Assembly (NCBI GenBank): GCA_947245315.1
Contig: CAMXNV010000068.1
Coordinates: forward strand, 1 to 10,193
Direction of reading: 5' to 3'
Length of the DNA stretch: 10,193 bases
Source: an uncultured Oscillibacter sp.
GTDB lineage: Bacteria; Bacillota; Clostridia; Oscillospirales; Oscillospiraceae
A model generated the notes under the pieces. The model made no database searches. It saw only the letters and a list, made by a program, of their open reading frames with translations, and was not told the DNA's origin. Both the position numbers and the translations under genes were made by a program. Below are positions 1 through 4,966 of this stretch, piece after piece. Position 1 is the stretch's first letter. Every line of letters starts with the position of its first letter.

Positions 1-56
1 ACTCCTCACTCCTCACTCCTCACTCCTCACTCCTCACTCCTCACTCCTCACTCCTA
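1..56. repeat. Heptanucleotide tandem repeat array (ACTCCTC)8, cut by left edge
   Basis: Eight head-to-tail copies of ACTCCTC start at 1, 8, 15, 22, 29, 36, 43 and 50; the eighth differs only in its last base (A instead of C). A further partial unit (ACT) follows before nrdG. The window begins inside the array, so its full length is unknown. It has no unique spacers, so it is not a CRISPR. One strand is almost purely pyrimidine. It lies directly before nrdG, probably in the gap after an nrdD gene off the left edge. Copy-number variation by slippage is likely in such arrays, but a function is not shown here. Confidence 0.95.
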
Positions 57-63
57 ACTGAAA

Positions 64-69
64 AAGGTG
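64..69 (+). promoter_or_regulatory. Ribosome binding site that decides the nrdG start
   Basis: AAGGTG sits six bases before the TTG at 76. It overlaps the alternative GTG at 67, which therefore has no usable ribosome binding site. This favours the TTG start. Confidence 0.55.
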
Positions 70-75
70 TTTGTT

Positions 76-609
76 TTGTACTACGGAGAAATCAAAGACT
101 GCGACATCGCCAACGGCGAGGGGGTCCGGGTGACCCTCTTCGTCTCGGGATGCACGAACCACTGTGAGCACTGCTTCCAGCCCCAGACCTGGGCCTTTGA
201 CTACGGCCAGCCCTTTACGGAGGAGACGGAGGAGCACATCCTCTCCCTGCTCTCCCCCAGCTATATCAACGGCCTGACCCTGCTGGGGGGCGAGCCCTTC
301 GAGCCGGAGAACCAGCGGGTGCTCCTCCCCTTTGTGCGGCGGGTGAAGGCGGCGTATCCGGAGAAGAATATCTGGGCTTTCAGCGGCTTTACCTATGAGG
401 AGCTTCTCACCGAGGGGAGCTATGCCCGCTGCGAGGCCACGGAGGAGCTGCTGGACCTGGTGGATGTGCTGGTGGACGGGCGCTTTGTGGAGGCTTTAAA
501 AGACATCTCCCTCCGCTTCCGGGGCAGCTCCAACCAGCGCCTCATCGACCTGAACGCCACCCGGGCGGCTGGGAAGCTTGTCCTCCTGCCGGACCGGCGG
601 TCATCTTAA
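76..609 (+). CDS. nrdG: Anaerobic ribonucleoside-triphosphate reductase activating protein (NrdG)
   Basis: This is a radical-SAM activase that uses a 4Fe-4S cluster and S-adenosylmethionine to install the glycyl radical on NrdD, allowing oxygen-free dNTP synthesis. The cluster motif CTNHCEHC gives Cys26, Cys30 and Cys33 from the TTG start. As I recall the E. coli protein, its cluster cysteines have the same numbers, and its start (MNYHQ) aligns with the MYYGE start here. A GGEP motif at 71-74 (SAM binding) and a late RGSSNQ motif also match the family. Length is 177 residues, slightly longer than E. coli NrdG. A GTG at 67 would add three residues but lacks a spaced ribosome binding site. Its partner nrdD is not in the window and would be expected just upstream, beyond the heptamer array. 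A hairpin terminator follows. Confidence 0.93.
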   Translation: MYYGEIKDCDIANGEGVRVTLFVSGCTNHCEHCFQPQTWAFDYGQPFTEETEEHILSLLSPSYINGLTLLGGEPFEPENQRVLLPFVRRVKAAYPEKNIWAFSGFTYEELLTEGSYARCEATEELLDLVDVLVDGRFVEALKDISLRFRGSSNQRLIDLNATRAAGKLVLLPDRRSS

Positions 610-619
610 ATCAACTTAG

Positions 620-642
620 AAAAGCGGCGCAAAGCCGCTTTT
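620..642 (+). terminator. Hairpin terminator after nrdG
   Basis: Nine-base perfect arms AAAAGCGGC (620-628) and GCCGCTTTT (634-642) flank a GCAAA loop, giving A-tract/T-tract symmetry typical of intrinsic, possibly bidirectional, terminators. It begins 11 bases after the nrdG stop. It also ends only five bases before the ribosome binding site of the next gene, so it could act as a leader hairpin for read-through transcripts. Confidence 0.75.
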
Positions 643-647
643 CCAAT

Positions 648-653
648 GGAGGT
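648..653 (+). promoter_or_regulatory. Ribosome binding site setting the regulator start at 661
   Basis: GGAGGT lies seven bases before the ATG at 661. It overlaps the in-frame ATG at 646, which therefore cannot use it; 646 also has only hairpin sequence upstream. The start at 661 is preferred. Confidence 0.8.
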
Positions 654-660
654 CTTTTCT

Positions 661-1110
661 ATGGTAACCATGGCTCAGCGCCTGGAGGCGCTTCGCACGG
701 AGCGGGGCATCAGCCGCCCCGCCCTCTCCGCCGCCCTGGGCTTCCCCAAGACGGCCGTCGAGAAATTCGAGACCGGGCGGCAGACCCCCACCCAGGACCA
801 GCAGAAAAAGCTGGCGGACTACTTCGGCGTCTCCCTCTTCTACCTGCGTGGGGAGAGCGACGACCCCACCCGGATGGACACCTGGCTCAATGGCGGCGAC
901 GTCCCCGATGACGGCCCCGCCCCCCAACCGGTGGTCCGGAGCAAGCCCCGCCCGGCGGCGGTGCAGGAGGACGGCGCGGTCTTCGGCGCCCTGCTGAAAA
1001 GCCCCTCCTTCCAGGCCATGATGCGCACCGCGGCCCTGGAGGCCCTCCGCTCCCCCGAGGGGCAGCAGCTCCTGGCCAAGGCCATCCGTAAGGAGCTGGG
1101 CCGGGGCTGA
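661..1110 (+). CDS. XRE-family helix-turn-helix transcriptional regulator
   Basis: A 149-residue protein with an N-terminal XRE (Cro/C1-type) DNA-binding domain at about residues 5-60. The pattern runs RLEALRTERGIS, then PALSAALGFPKTAVEKFETGR, then TPTQDQQKKLADYFGVSLFYLRGE, which is the five-helix layout of the family. A Pro/Asp-rich linker (about 75-105) leads to a helical tail (about 110-149) of unknown role, perhaps dimerisation or ligand sensing. The start at 661 was chosen over 646 because GGAGGT is correctly spaced only for 661. It stands alone between two terminators, so it is probably monocistronic. No target is evident. It could be a phage-type repressor remnant or a core stress regulator; no phage genes are nearby. 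The family call is firm, the function is unknown. Confidence 0.9.
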   Translation: MVTMAQRLEALRTERGISRPALSAALGFPKTAVEKFETGRQTPTQDQQKKLADYFGVSLFYLRGESDDPTRMDTWLNGGDVPDDGPAPQPVVRSKPRPAAVQEDGAVFGALLKSPSFQAMMRTAALEALRSPEGQQLLAKAIRKELGRG

Positions 1111-1166
1111 GGGGAGAGATTTTTCCTTGGCGAGCACGTTCTGTAAATAGAGAATACAGCTGCAAA

Positions 1167-1194
1167 GGGCCCCGCTCCGGCGGGGCCCTGTTTT
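1167..1194 (+). terminator. Strong intrinsic terminator after the XRE regulator
   Basis: Nine-base perfect GC-rich arms GGGCCCCGC (1167-1175) and GCGGGGCCC (1180-1188) enclose a four-base TCCG loop and are followed by TGTTTT. It lies about 57 bases after the regulator stop. Confidence 0.9.
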
Positions 1195-1255
1195 CCCGGA
1201 TGCCGTCCGTTTCCCCGAGCTGCAATGAATCAGCCAATATTTATAATGACATCTC

Positions 1256-1284
1256 TTGATTTTTTCATTGCGATTGCGTATAAT
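1256..1284 (+). promoter_or_regulatory. Sigma-A-type promoter of the toxin-antitoxin operon
   Basis: TTGATT (1256-1261) and a perfect TATAAT (1279-1284) are separated by exactly 17 bases. Transcription would begin near 1291, just before the GGTGG ribosome binding site of the antitoxin. The spacer carries ATTGCG twice in tandem (1266-1277). RelB/DinJ antitoxins usually repress their own promoter, so an operator is expected here, but no clear palindrome is visible. The surrounding 60 bases are AT-rich and stand out sharply from the GC-rich genes. Confidence 0.85.
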
Positions 1285-1307
1285 AGTCGTGAAAGGTGGT
1301 GTTATGA

Positions 1308-1577
1308 ATGGCACAGACGGTAAACGTGAATTTCCGGATGGACGCGGAGCTGAAAAAGAGCATGGAACAAATCTGCGCCGACATGGGGCTTTCCATGACG
1401 ACGGCTTTCACGATCTTCGCCAAGAAGGTCACCCGGGAGAAGCGCATCCCCTTCGACGTATCGGCGGACCCCTTCTATTCGGAGAGCAACATGGCGCACC
1501 TGGAGCAGATCGTCCGGGACATCAACAGCGGCAAGGCCAAGCTGGTGGAGCACGAACTGATTGAGGTGGACGAATGA
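1308..1577 (+). CDS. Type II antitoxin, RelB/DinJ family
   Basis: An 89-residue antitoxin. The N-terminal part (VNVNFRMDAELKKSMEQIC, then MGLSMTTAFTIFAKKVTREKRIPF) is the ribbon-helix-helix DNA-binding domain of the RelB/DinJ family, which dimerises and binds its own promoter. The acidic C-terminal tail (about 55-89, ending VEHELIEVDE) is the part expected to wrap around and neutralise the toxin. The ATG at 1308 follows a GGTGG ribosome binding site; another ATG at 1304 is out of frame. It overlaps the toxin gene by four bases (ATGA), the classic coupled arrangement. The E. coli YoeB partner is YefM, a different (Phd) fold; the DinJ-with-YoeB pairing here is one I recall from other Firmicutes. 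Confidence 0.93.
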   Translation: MAQTVNVNFRMDAELKKSMEQICADMGLSMTTAFTIFAKKVTREKRIPFDVSADPFYSESNMAHLEQIVRDINSGKAKLVEHELIEVDE

Positions 1578-1834
1578 AGCTGCTGTGGGAGGAGCACGCC
1601 TGGGAGGAGTATTGCTCCTGGCAGGCCCAGGACAAAAAGACACTGAAACGAATCAACCTGCTCATCAAGGATATCCAGCGAAACACCTATGAGGGCCTTG
1701 GCAAGCCGGAACCGCTGCGGGGAATCCTCAGCGGCTGGTGGAGCCGGCGGATTGACGACACCCACCGCCTTGTTTACAAGGAGAGCGGCGGGGCCGTCGT
1801 CATCGCCTCCTGCAAAGGCCACTACGACGATTGA
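1574..1834 (+). CDS. yoeB: Txe/YoeB-family mRNA interferase toxin
   Basis: An 86-residue toxin of the RelE superfamily, expected to cleave mRNA in the ribosomal A site. Residues known to be catalytic in E. coli YoeB are present at identical numbers: Glu46, Arg65, His83 and Tyr84. The diagnostic stretches GKPEPL, SGWWSRRI and HRLVY are all intact, so the toxin appears functional. The start at 1574 overlaps the antitoxin stop by four bases, and GAGGTGG lies just upstream within the antitoxin gene. Expected to be held inactive by the DinJ-type antitoxin. Only 18 bases separate its stop from the aldo/keto reductase start. Confidence 0.95.
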   Translation: MKLLWEEHAWEEYCSWQAQDKKTLKRINLLIKDIQRNTYEGLGKPEPLRGILSGWWSRRIDDTHRLVYKESGGAVVIASCKGHYDD

Positions 1835-1852
1835 ACGCGGAAGGAGCGGACT

Positions 1853-2812
1853 ATGCGATACAAACCCTTTGGAAACACAGGCATGCAGGTGTCGGAGATG
1901 GCTCTGGGCACCTGGGGCATCGGCGGCGCGGGGTGGGACGACCACCCCGAGGACAGCCGCCTGGAGGCCATCCGGACCGCCGTGGACTGCGGCGTCAACC
2001 TGATCGACACCGCCCCGGCCTACAACGCGGGGGCGGCGGAGCGCCACGTGGGCAAGGTCCTCAAGGACCTGGGCCTCCGGCAGAAGATGATCATCACCAC
2101 CAAGTGCGGCACGGAGTTCCAGGGCGGGGCCTACGTCCGGGACTGCTCCCCAGAGGCCGTGGTCCGGGAGTGCGAAAGCTCCCTGCGGAACCTGCAAACC
2201 GATTACATTGACCTCTATTTGATCCACTGGCCCGACGGGAAAACCCCCTTCTCCGAGACCATGGACGCCCTGAACCGCTTGAAGCGCCAGGGGAAAATTC
2301 TCCACATCGGCGTGTCCAACTTCACCAGGGAGCAGATGGAGGAGGCCGGGCAGTACGGGCTCATCGAGGCCTACCAGGCCCAGCACTCCATGGTCTTCCC
2401 CAACAACGAGGCCGCCATGGCCTGGGCCTCCGGCCAAGGGATGGGGGTCATGGCCTACGGGGCTCTGGGCGGGGGCATCCTCACGGGCGCCATCCGGGAG
2501 CGGCGGGAGTACGCCCCCGGCGACAGCCGCAGCCGCTTCTACCAGCACTTCCGGGAGCCCATGTTCTCCCGGATCATGGAGCTGCTGGAGGAGATGGACC
2601 GGCTTTCCGAGACCCGGGGCGGCACGCCCCTGGCCCAGCTCGCCCTGAACTGGTCCGCCGGGAAGCCCTTCGTGTCCACCTGCGTCGCCGGGGCCCAGAC
2701 CGGGCGCAAGGTCCGGGAGAACGCGGCGGCCTTCGACTGGTCCCTCACCCCCGGGGAGCGGGAGCGCCTGGACCAGGCCATCGCCCGGTGCCTGTCCGGG
2801 GAGAAGGCCTGA
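1853..2812 (+). CDS. Aldo/keto reductase
   Basis: A 319-residue NADPH-dependent oxidoreductase of the aldo/keto reductase superfamily, predicted cytosolic, reducing an aldehyde or ketone substrate that cannot be told from sequence. The full catalytic tetrad is visible: Asp52 and Tyr57 (NLIDTAPAYN), Lys84 (TTKCG) and His125 (LIHWPD). The opening MRYKPFGNTGMQVSEMALGTW, the VSNF strand and the C-terminal cofactor region are typical of the bacterial TIM-barrel members, and the length is normal. AAGGAG lies six bases before the ATG at 1853. No promoter or terminator separates it from the toxin gene, so it probably shares the toxin-antitoxin transcript. It is convergent with the AraC-family gene; no convincing terminator is seen in the 51-base gap. 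Confidence 0.94.
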   Translation: MRYKPFGNTGMQVSEMALGTWGIGGAGWDDHPEDSRLEAIRTAVDCGVNLIDTAPAYNAGAAERHVGKVLKDLGLRQKMIITTKCGTEFQGGAYVRDCSPEAVVRECESSLRNLQTDYIDLYLIHWPDGKTPFSETMDALNRLKRQGKILHIGVSNFTREQMEEAGQYGLIEAYQAQHSMVFPNNEAAMAWASGQGMGVMAYGALGGGILTGAIRERREYAPGDSRSRFYQHFREPMFSRIMELLEEMDRLSETRGGTPLAQLALNWSAGKPFVSTCVAGAQTGRKVRENAAAFDWSLTPGERERLDQAIARCLSGEKA

Positions 2813-2863
2813 CGCCCCCAGCCGGACCGGCCCCTTTTCAAATGCGCCTTCGAGGAACGGCCC

Positions 2864-3790
2864 TCACGCCTCCGGGGCCCCGGCCTCCTCCGGCCCCGGG
2901 CTCCGGCGGGACGCCCGGTAGCGGCTGGGCGTCTCCCCCTTCAGCGCCCGGAAGGTCCGGGCGAAATAGCTCATCTCCTGAAAGCCGCACCGCGCCCCGA
3001 TGTCGGAGACCGGTTCATCGGTGGCGGCCAGCAGCTCCGCCGCCCGCTCAATCCGCAGCTGCTTGACATACTGCACCGGCGTGACGCCGATCACGCTCCG
3101 GAAGCACCGGAAGCACTCGCTGGCGCTGACGGCGGCGCTCTCCGCGATGGCCGCCACCGTCAGCTCCTCGTTCCAGTGGTCCTGCACATAGCGGAGCATG
3201 GCCTTCATCCGGCTCCCGTCCCGCAGGGCCTTTTGCGAGGGGCCCTTCCGCTCCGCCGGGCGGTGGCCGGAGAGGAGGAACACCAGCCGGGACAGCCCCT
3301 CCCGGGCCCGGAACTCAAAGCCCGGGGGCTCCTCCTCACAGGCCCGCCAGGCCCCCTCCAGGGCCCCCAGGGCCTCCCGCTGCCAGGGGACCTCCCCGGA
3401 CAGCCAGACGCAGCGGTTGGCGGCGCTGTCCAGCAGGGGCTGCAAGTAGCCCTGCCAGAAGACGCTCTCCACGCTCCCGCCCACCAGGCGGGGGTGGAAC
3501 ACCAGGGAGTGGAGCTCCGCCGGGCCCGCGCCCCAGACCCGGTGCAGGGCCCCGGCGGTGATAAAGCAGCCCTCCCCCGGCCCCAGCGTCCGGGTCTCCC
3601 CCTCCACGGAGACGAAGACCTGGCCCTCCCGCATCCAAATGGCCTCCAGCTCGCCGTGCCAGTGCCAGGGAACGGCGTTCACCGACGTGCCGTCGTGCCG
3701 GTAGCAGGCCAGGGGAAAGGCCGTGGTACCGTGCCGGGCCAGCTCCCGGCTCCGCCCGTCCGTGGCGCTCTTACAGGGACTCAGTGCCAT
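2864..3790 (-). CDS. AraC-family transcriptional regulator with cupin sensor domain
   Basis: A 308-residue regulator. The N-terminal part (about 20-110) is an AraC-type cupin with the metal/ligand-site pattern VPWHWHGELEAIW (His43, His45) and GPGEGCFITAGALHRVW. The C-terminal part (about 205-290) carries two helix-turn-helix motifs, the first around LTVAAIAESAAVSASECFRCFR and the second around PVSDIGARCGFQEMSYFARTFR, ending with the GETPSRYR signature. It probably senses a small molecule, perhaps a sugar or carboxylate, but the ligand is unknown. An ATG at 3802 would add four residues; 3790 is preferred because GGAGG lies five bases upstream of it on this strand. It is divergent from the 81-residue gene at 3936 and convergent with the aldo/keto reductase, either of which it might control. 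Confidence 0.93.
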   Translation of the reverse strand: MALSPCKSATDGRSRELARHGTTAFPLACYRHDGTSVNAVPWHWHGELEAIWMREGQVFVSVEGETRTLGPGEGCFITAGALHRVWGAGPAELHSLVFHPRLVGGSVESVFWQGYLQPLLDSAANRCVWLSGEVPWQREALGALEGAWRACEEEPPGFEFRAREGLSRLVFLLSGHRPAERKGPSQKALRDGSRMKAMLRYVQDHWNEELTVAAIAESAAVSASECFRCFRSVIGVTPVQYVKQLRIERAAELLAATDEPVSDIGARCGFQEMSYFARTFRALKGETPSRYRASRRSPGPEEAGAPEA

Positions 3791-3795
3791 AGCGT

Positions 3796-3800
3796 CCTCC
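3796..3800 (-). promoter_or_regulatory. Ribosome binding site deciding the AraC-family gene start
   Basis: On the minus strand GGAGG is five bases before the ATG at 3790. It overlaps the codons of the longer alternative starting at 3802, which itself has no recognisable site upstream. Confidence 0.75.
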
Positions 3801-3827
3801 ATTCTGACGGTTTTGTCCTAGTAAACC

Positions 3828-3847
3828 GGCGGTTTCTTTCTACCGCC
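3828..3847. promoter_or_regulatory. Inverted repeat GGCGGT-N8-ACCGCC, possible operator or leader hairpin
   Basis: Perfect six-base arms (3828-3833 and 3842-3847) flank a pyrimidine spacer. It lies in the divergent intergenic region, 37 bases upstream of the AraC-family start and about 14 bases before the plus-strand -10 box. It could be an operator for either gene or a hairpin in the AraC-family leader transcript. Confidence 0.4.
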
Positions 3848-3860
3848 CCGTCCTTTTTCG

Positions 3861-3869
3861 TGGTATTAT
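3861..3869 (+). promoter_or_regulatory. Extended -10 promoter for the small gene at 3936
   Basis: TGGTATTAT provides a TG extension plus a five-of-six -10 box (TATTAT). No good -35 is seen 17 bases upstream, as allowed for extended -10 promoters. Transcription would start near 3876, leaving a leader of about 60 bases. Confidence 0.45.
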
Positions 3870-3896
3870 CATATCAGAAGCCGGCCCTATCCGCAA
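3868..3896 (-). promoter_or_regulatory. Candidate promoter of the AraC-family gene, overlapping the plus-strand promoter
   Basis: Read on the minus strand, TTGCGG (3896-3891) and TATGAT (3873-3868) are 17 bases apart. Transcription would begin near 3861, giving a leader of about 70 bases that includes the GGCGGT inverted repeat. The -10 shares bases with the plus-strand -10, so the two promoters would compete. Confidence 0.4.
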
Positions 3897-3935
3897 GGCC
3901 CTGTTTGGGCGGGGACCGTATTTAGGAGGTGCGCA

Positions 3936-4181
3936 ATGTTTAAGATCATGATGCTTCCGGACTCGGAGAACTTTTTGAACGTGGTGGAGCGCAGCCGGGG
4001 GCAGGTGCTGCTCCACCTGCCGGACAATACCCGCTGCGACCTGAAACGGGACCACACCGCCCGGCAGCTGCTCCGGGTAATGCGCCCCAGCCCGGACGGC
4101 CTGTGCATCAGCCTCTCCGACTCCAGGGACGTCCCCGCCTTTTTGGAGTACATGATCGGCTCCGCCAGGCAGTACTGTTAG
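3936..4181 (+). CDS. Small protein of unknown function, possible HPr-like fold
   Basis: An 81-residue protein that I do not recognise. The ATG at 3936 has an excellent AGGAGGT at 3924-3930, and a terminator follows the stop, so it looks like a real, separately transcribed gene. There is no signal peptide or membrane segment. Hydrophobicity suggests the order strand (KIMML), helix (SENFLNVVERS), strand (GQVLLHLP), strand (TRCDLKRD), helix (TARQLLRVM), strand (GLCISLS), helix (VPAFLEYMIGSARQ). That is the HPr order, but there is no histidine before helix 1 where HPr carries its phosphorylation site, so a phosphocarrier role is unlikely. It lies between the AraC-family gene and vanR, but its own terminator argues against it being part of the van operon. 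It is not the XRE-type VanU found in front of enterococcal vanG clusters. Confidence 0.75.
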   Translation: MFKIMMLPDSENFLNVVERSRGQVLLHLPDNTRCDLKRDHTARQLLRVMRPSPDGLCISLSDSRDVPAFLEYMIGSARQYC

Positions 4182-4202
4182 CTCCCCCCCACATCAAATT
4201 GT

Positions 4203-4232
4203 CCCCGGGACGGTTGCCCCGGGGCGTCTTTT
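4203..4232 (+). terminator. Intrinsic terminator after the small gene
   Basis: Seven-base perfect arms CCCCGGG (4203-4209) and CCCGGGG (4218-4224) around an eight-base loop are followed by CGTCTTTT. The loop and right arm also hold the -35 box of the vanR promoter. Confidence 0.8.
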
Positions 4233-4242
4233 GTGCTACAAT
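4214..4242 (+). promoter_or_regulatory. vanRS promoter
   Basis: TTGCCC (4214-4219), a 17-base spacer and TACAAT (4237-4242) with an upstream TG (4234-4235) make an extended -10 promoter. Transcription would start near 4249, about 28 bases before vanR. No GAANTTC boxes like those upstream of vanG are visible here, which suggests basal rather than strongly VanR-driven expression. A weak AGAAA/TTTCT hairpin (4258-4272) surrounds the only AGG near the vanR start, so translation may be modest. Confidence 0.6.
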
Positions 4243-4276
4243 AGCGGCAGTCTTTTCAGAAAGCAGGTTTCTCATC

Positions 4277-4966
4277 ATGGCCGCTGACATCCTAGTCGTA
4301 GACGACGAGTCCGCCATCGCCGACCTGGTGGAGCTCTATTTGAAGAACGAGGGCTTCGCCGTCCACAAGTTCGGCAGCGCCGGGCCCGCCCTGGCCTACG
4401 TGGAGGCCTCGCCCCCGGACCTGGCGGTGCTGGACGTGATGCTCCCCGACATGGACGGCTTTACCCTCTGCCAGCGCATCCGGGAGCGGCACCTCTTCCC
4501 CATCCTCATGCTCACCGCCCGGGTGGAGGACATGGACAAGATCACCGGCCTCACCCTGGGGGCGGACGACTACGTCACCAAGCCCTTCAACCCCCTGGAG
4601 CTGGTGGCCCGGGTGAAGACCCAGCTCCGGCGCTACACCCGCTACAACCGGCCTCCCCAGGCCGAGCCCCAAGAGCTGGACATCCGGGGCCTCCAGATTT
4701 CCCAGGAGACCCACAAGTGCCTCCTCTACGGCGAGGAGCTGGCCCTGACCCCCCTGGAGTTCTCCATCCTTTGGCACCTCTGTTCCCGCCAGGGCCGGGT
4801 GGTCTCCAGTGAGGAGCTCTTCGAGGCCGTCTGGGGAGAGAAGTACATGGACAGCAACAACACCGTCATGAGCCACATCGCCCGGCTGCGGGAAAAGCTC
4901 CACGAGCCCAGCCGGAGGCCCAAGTTCATCAAAACCGTCTGGGGGGTGGGGTATACCATTGAATGA
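4277..4966 (+). CDS. vanR: VanR-type response regulator (OmpR/PhoB family)
   Basis: A 229-residue DNA-binding response regulator. The receiver domain (1-120) has the acidic pair Asp9-Asp10, phosphoacceptor Asp53 (LAVLDVMLPDMDG), Thr80 and Lys102 (ADDYVTKPF). The winged-helix domain (about 130-229) has LTPLEFSILWHLC and the closing IKTVWGVGYTIE. The stretch IADLVELYLKNEGF, DKITGLTLGADDYVTKPF and LVARVKTQLRRYTRYN is the signature of VanR proteins from D-Ala-D-Ser type clusters. An in-frame reading frame opens at 4103, but residues before 4277 overlap the previous gene and terminator and do not match the family. Phosphorylated VanR is expected to activate the vanG promoter through the repeats at 6054-6093. 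It overlaps vanS by eight bases. Confidence 0.94.
   Translation: MAADILVVDDESAIADLVELYLKNEGFAVHKFGSAGPALAYVEASPPDLAVLDVMLPDMDGFTLCQRIRERHLFPILMLTARVEDMDKITGLTLGADDYVTKPFNPLELVARVKTQLRRYTRYNRPPQAEPQELDIRGLQISQETHKCLLYGEELALTPLEFSILWHLCSRQGRVVSSEELFEAVWGEKYMDSNNTVMSHIARLREKLHEPSRRPKFIKTVWGVGYTIE

Noticed and set aside
1..56. CRISPR array at the left edge
   Set aside because: The repeats are seven bases with no spacers; this is a simple tandem repeat.
1141..1159. CTGTA-N9-TACAG palindrome after the XRE gene as an operator
   Set aside because: The arms are only five bases, it precedes a terminator rather than a promoter, and chance occurrence is plausible.
1475..2548. Minus-strand open frame spanning the toxin and aldo/keto reductase
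   Set aside because: It covers two genes with complete catalytic residues and shows no recognisable domain itself.
2813..2863. Terminator in the gap between the aldo/keto reductase and the AraC-family gene
   Set aside because: Only short GC palindromes with loops too small to fold, and a single TTTT; no convincing stem.
4103..4276. Upstream extension of vanR to an earlier start
   Set aside because: It overlaps the small gene, the terminator and the promoter, and the added residues do not match response regulators; ATG 4277 aligns with the family start.
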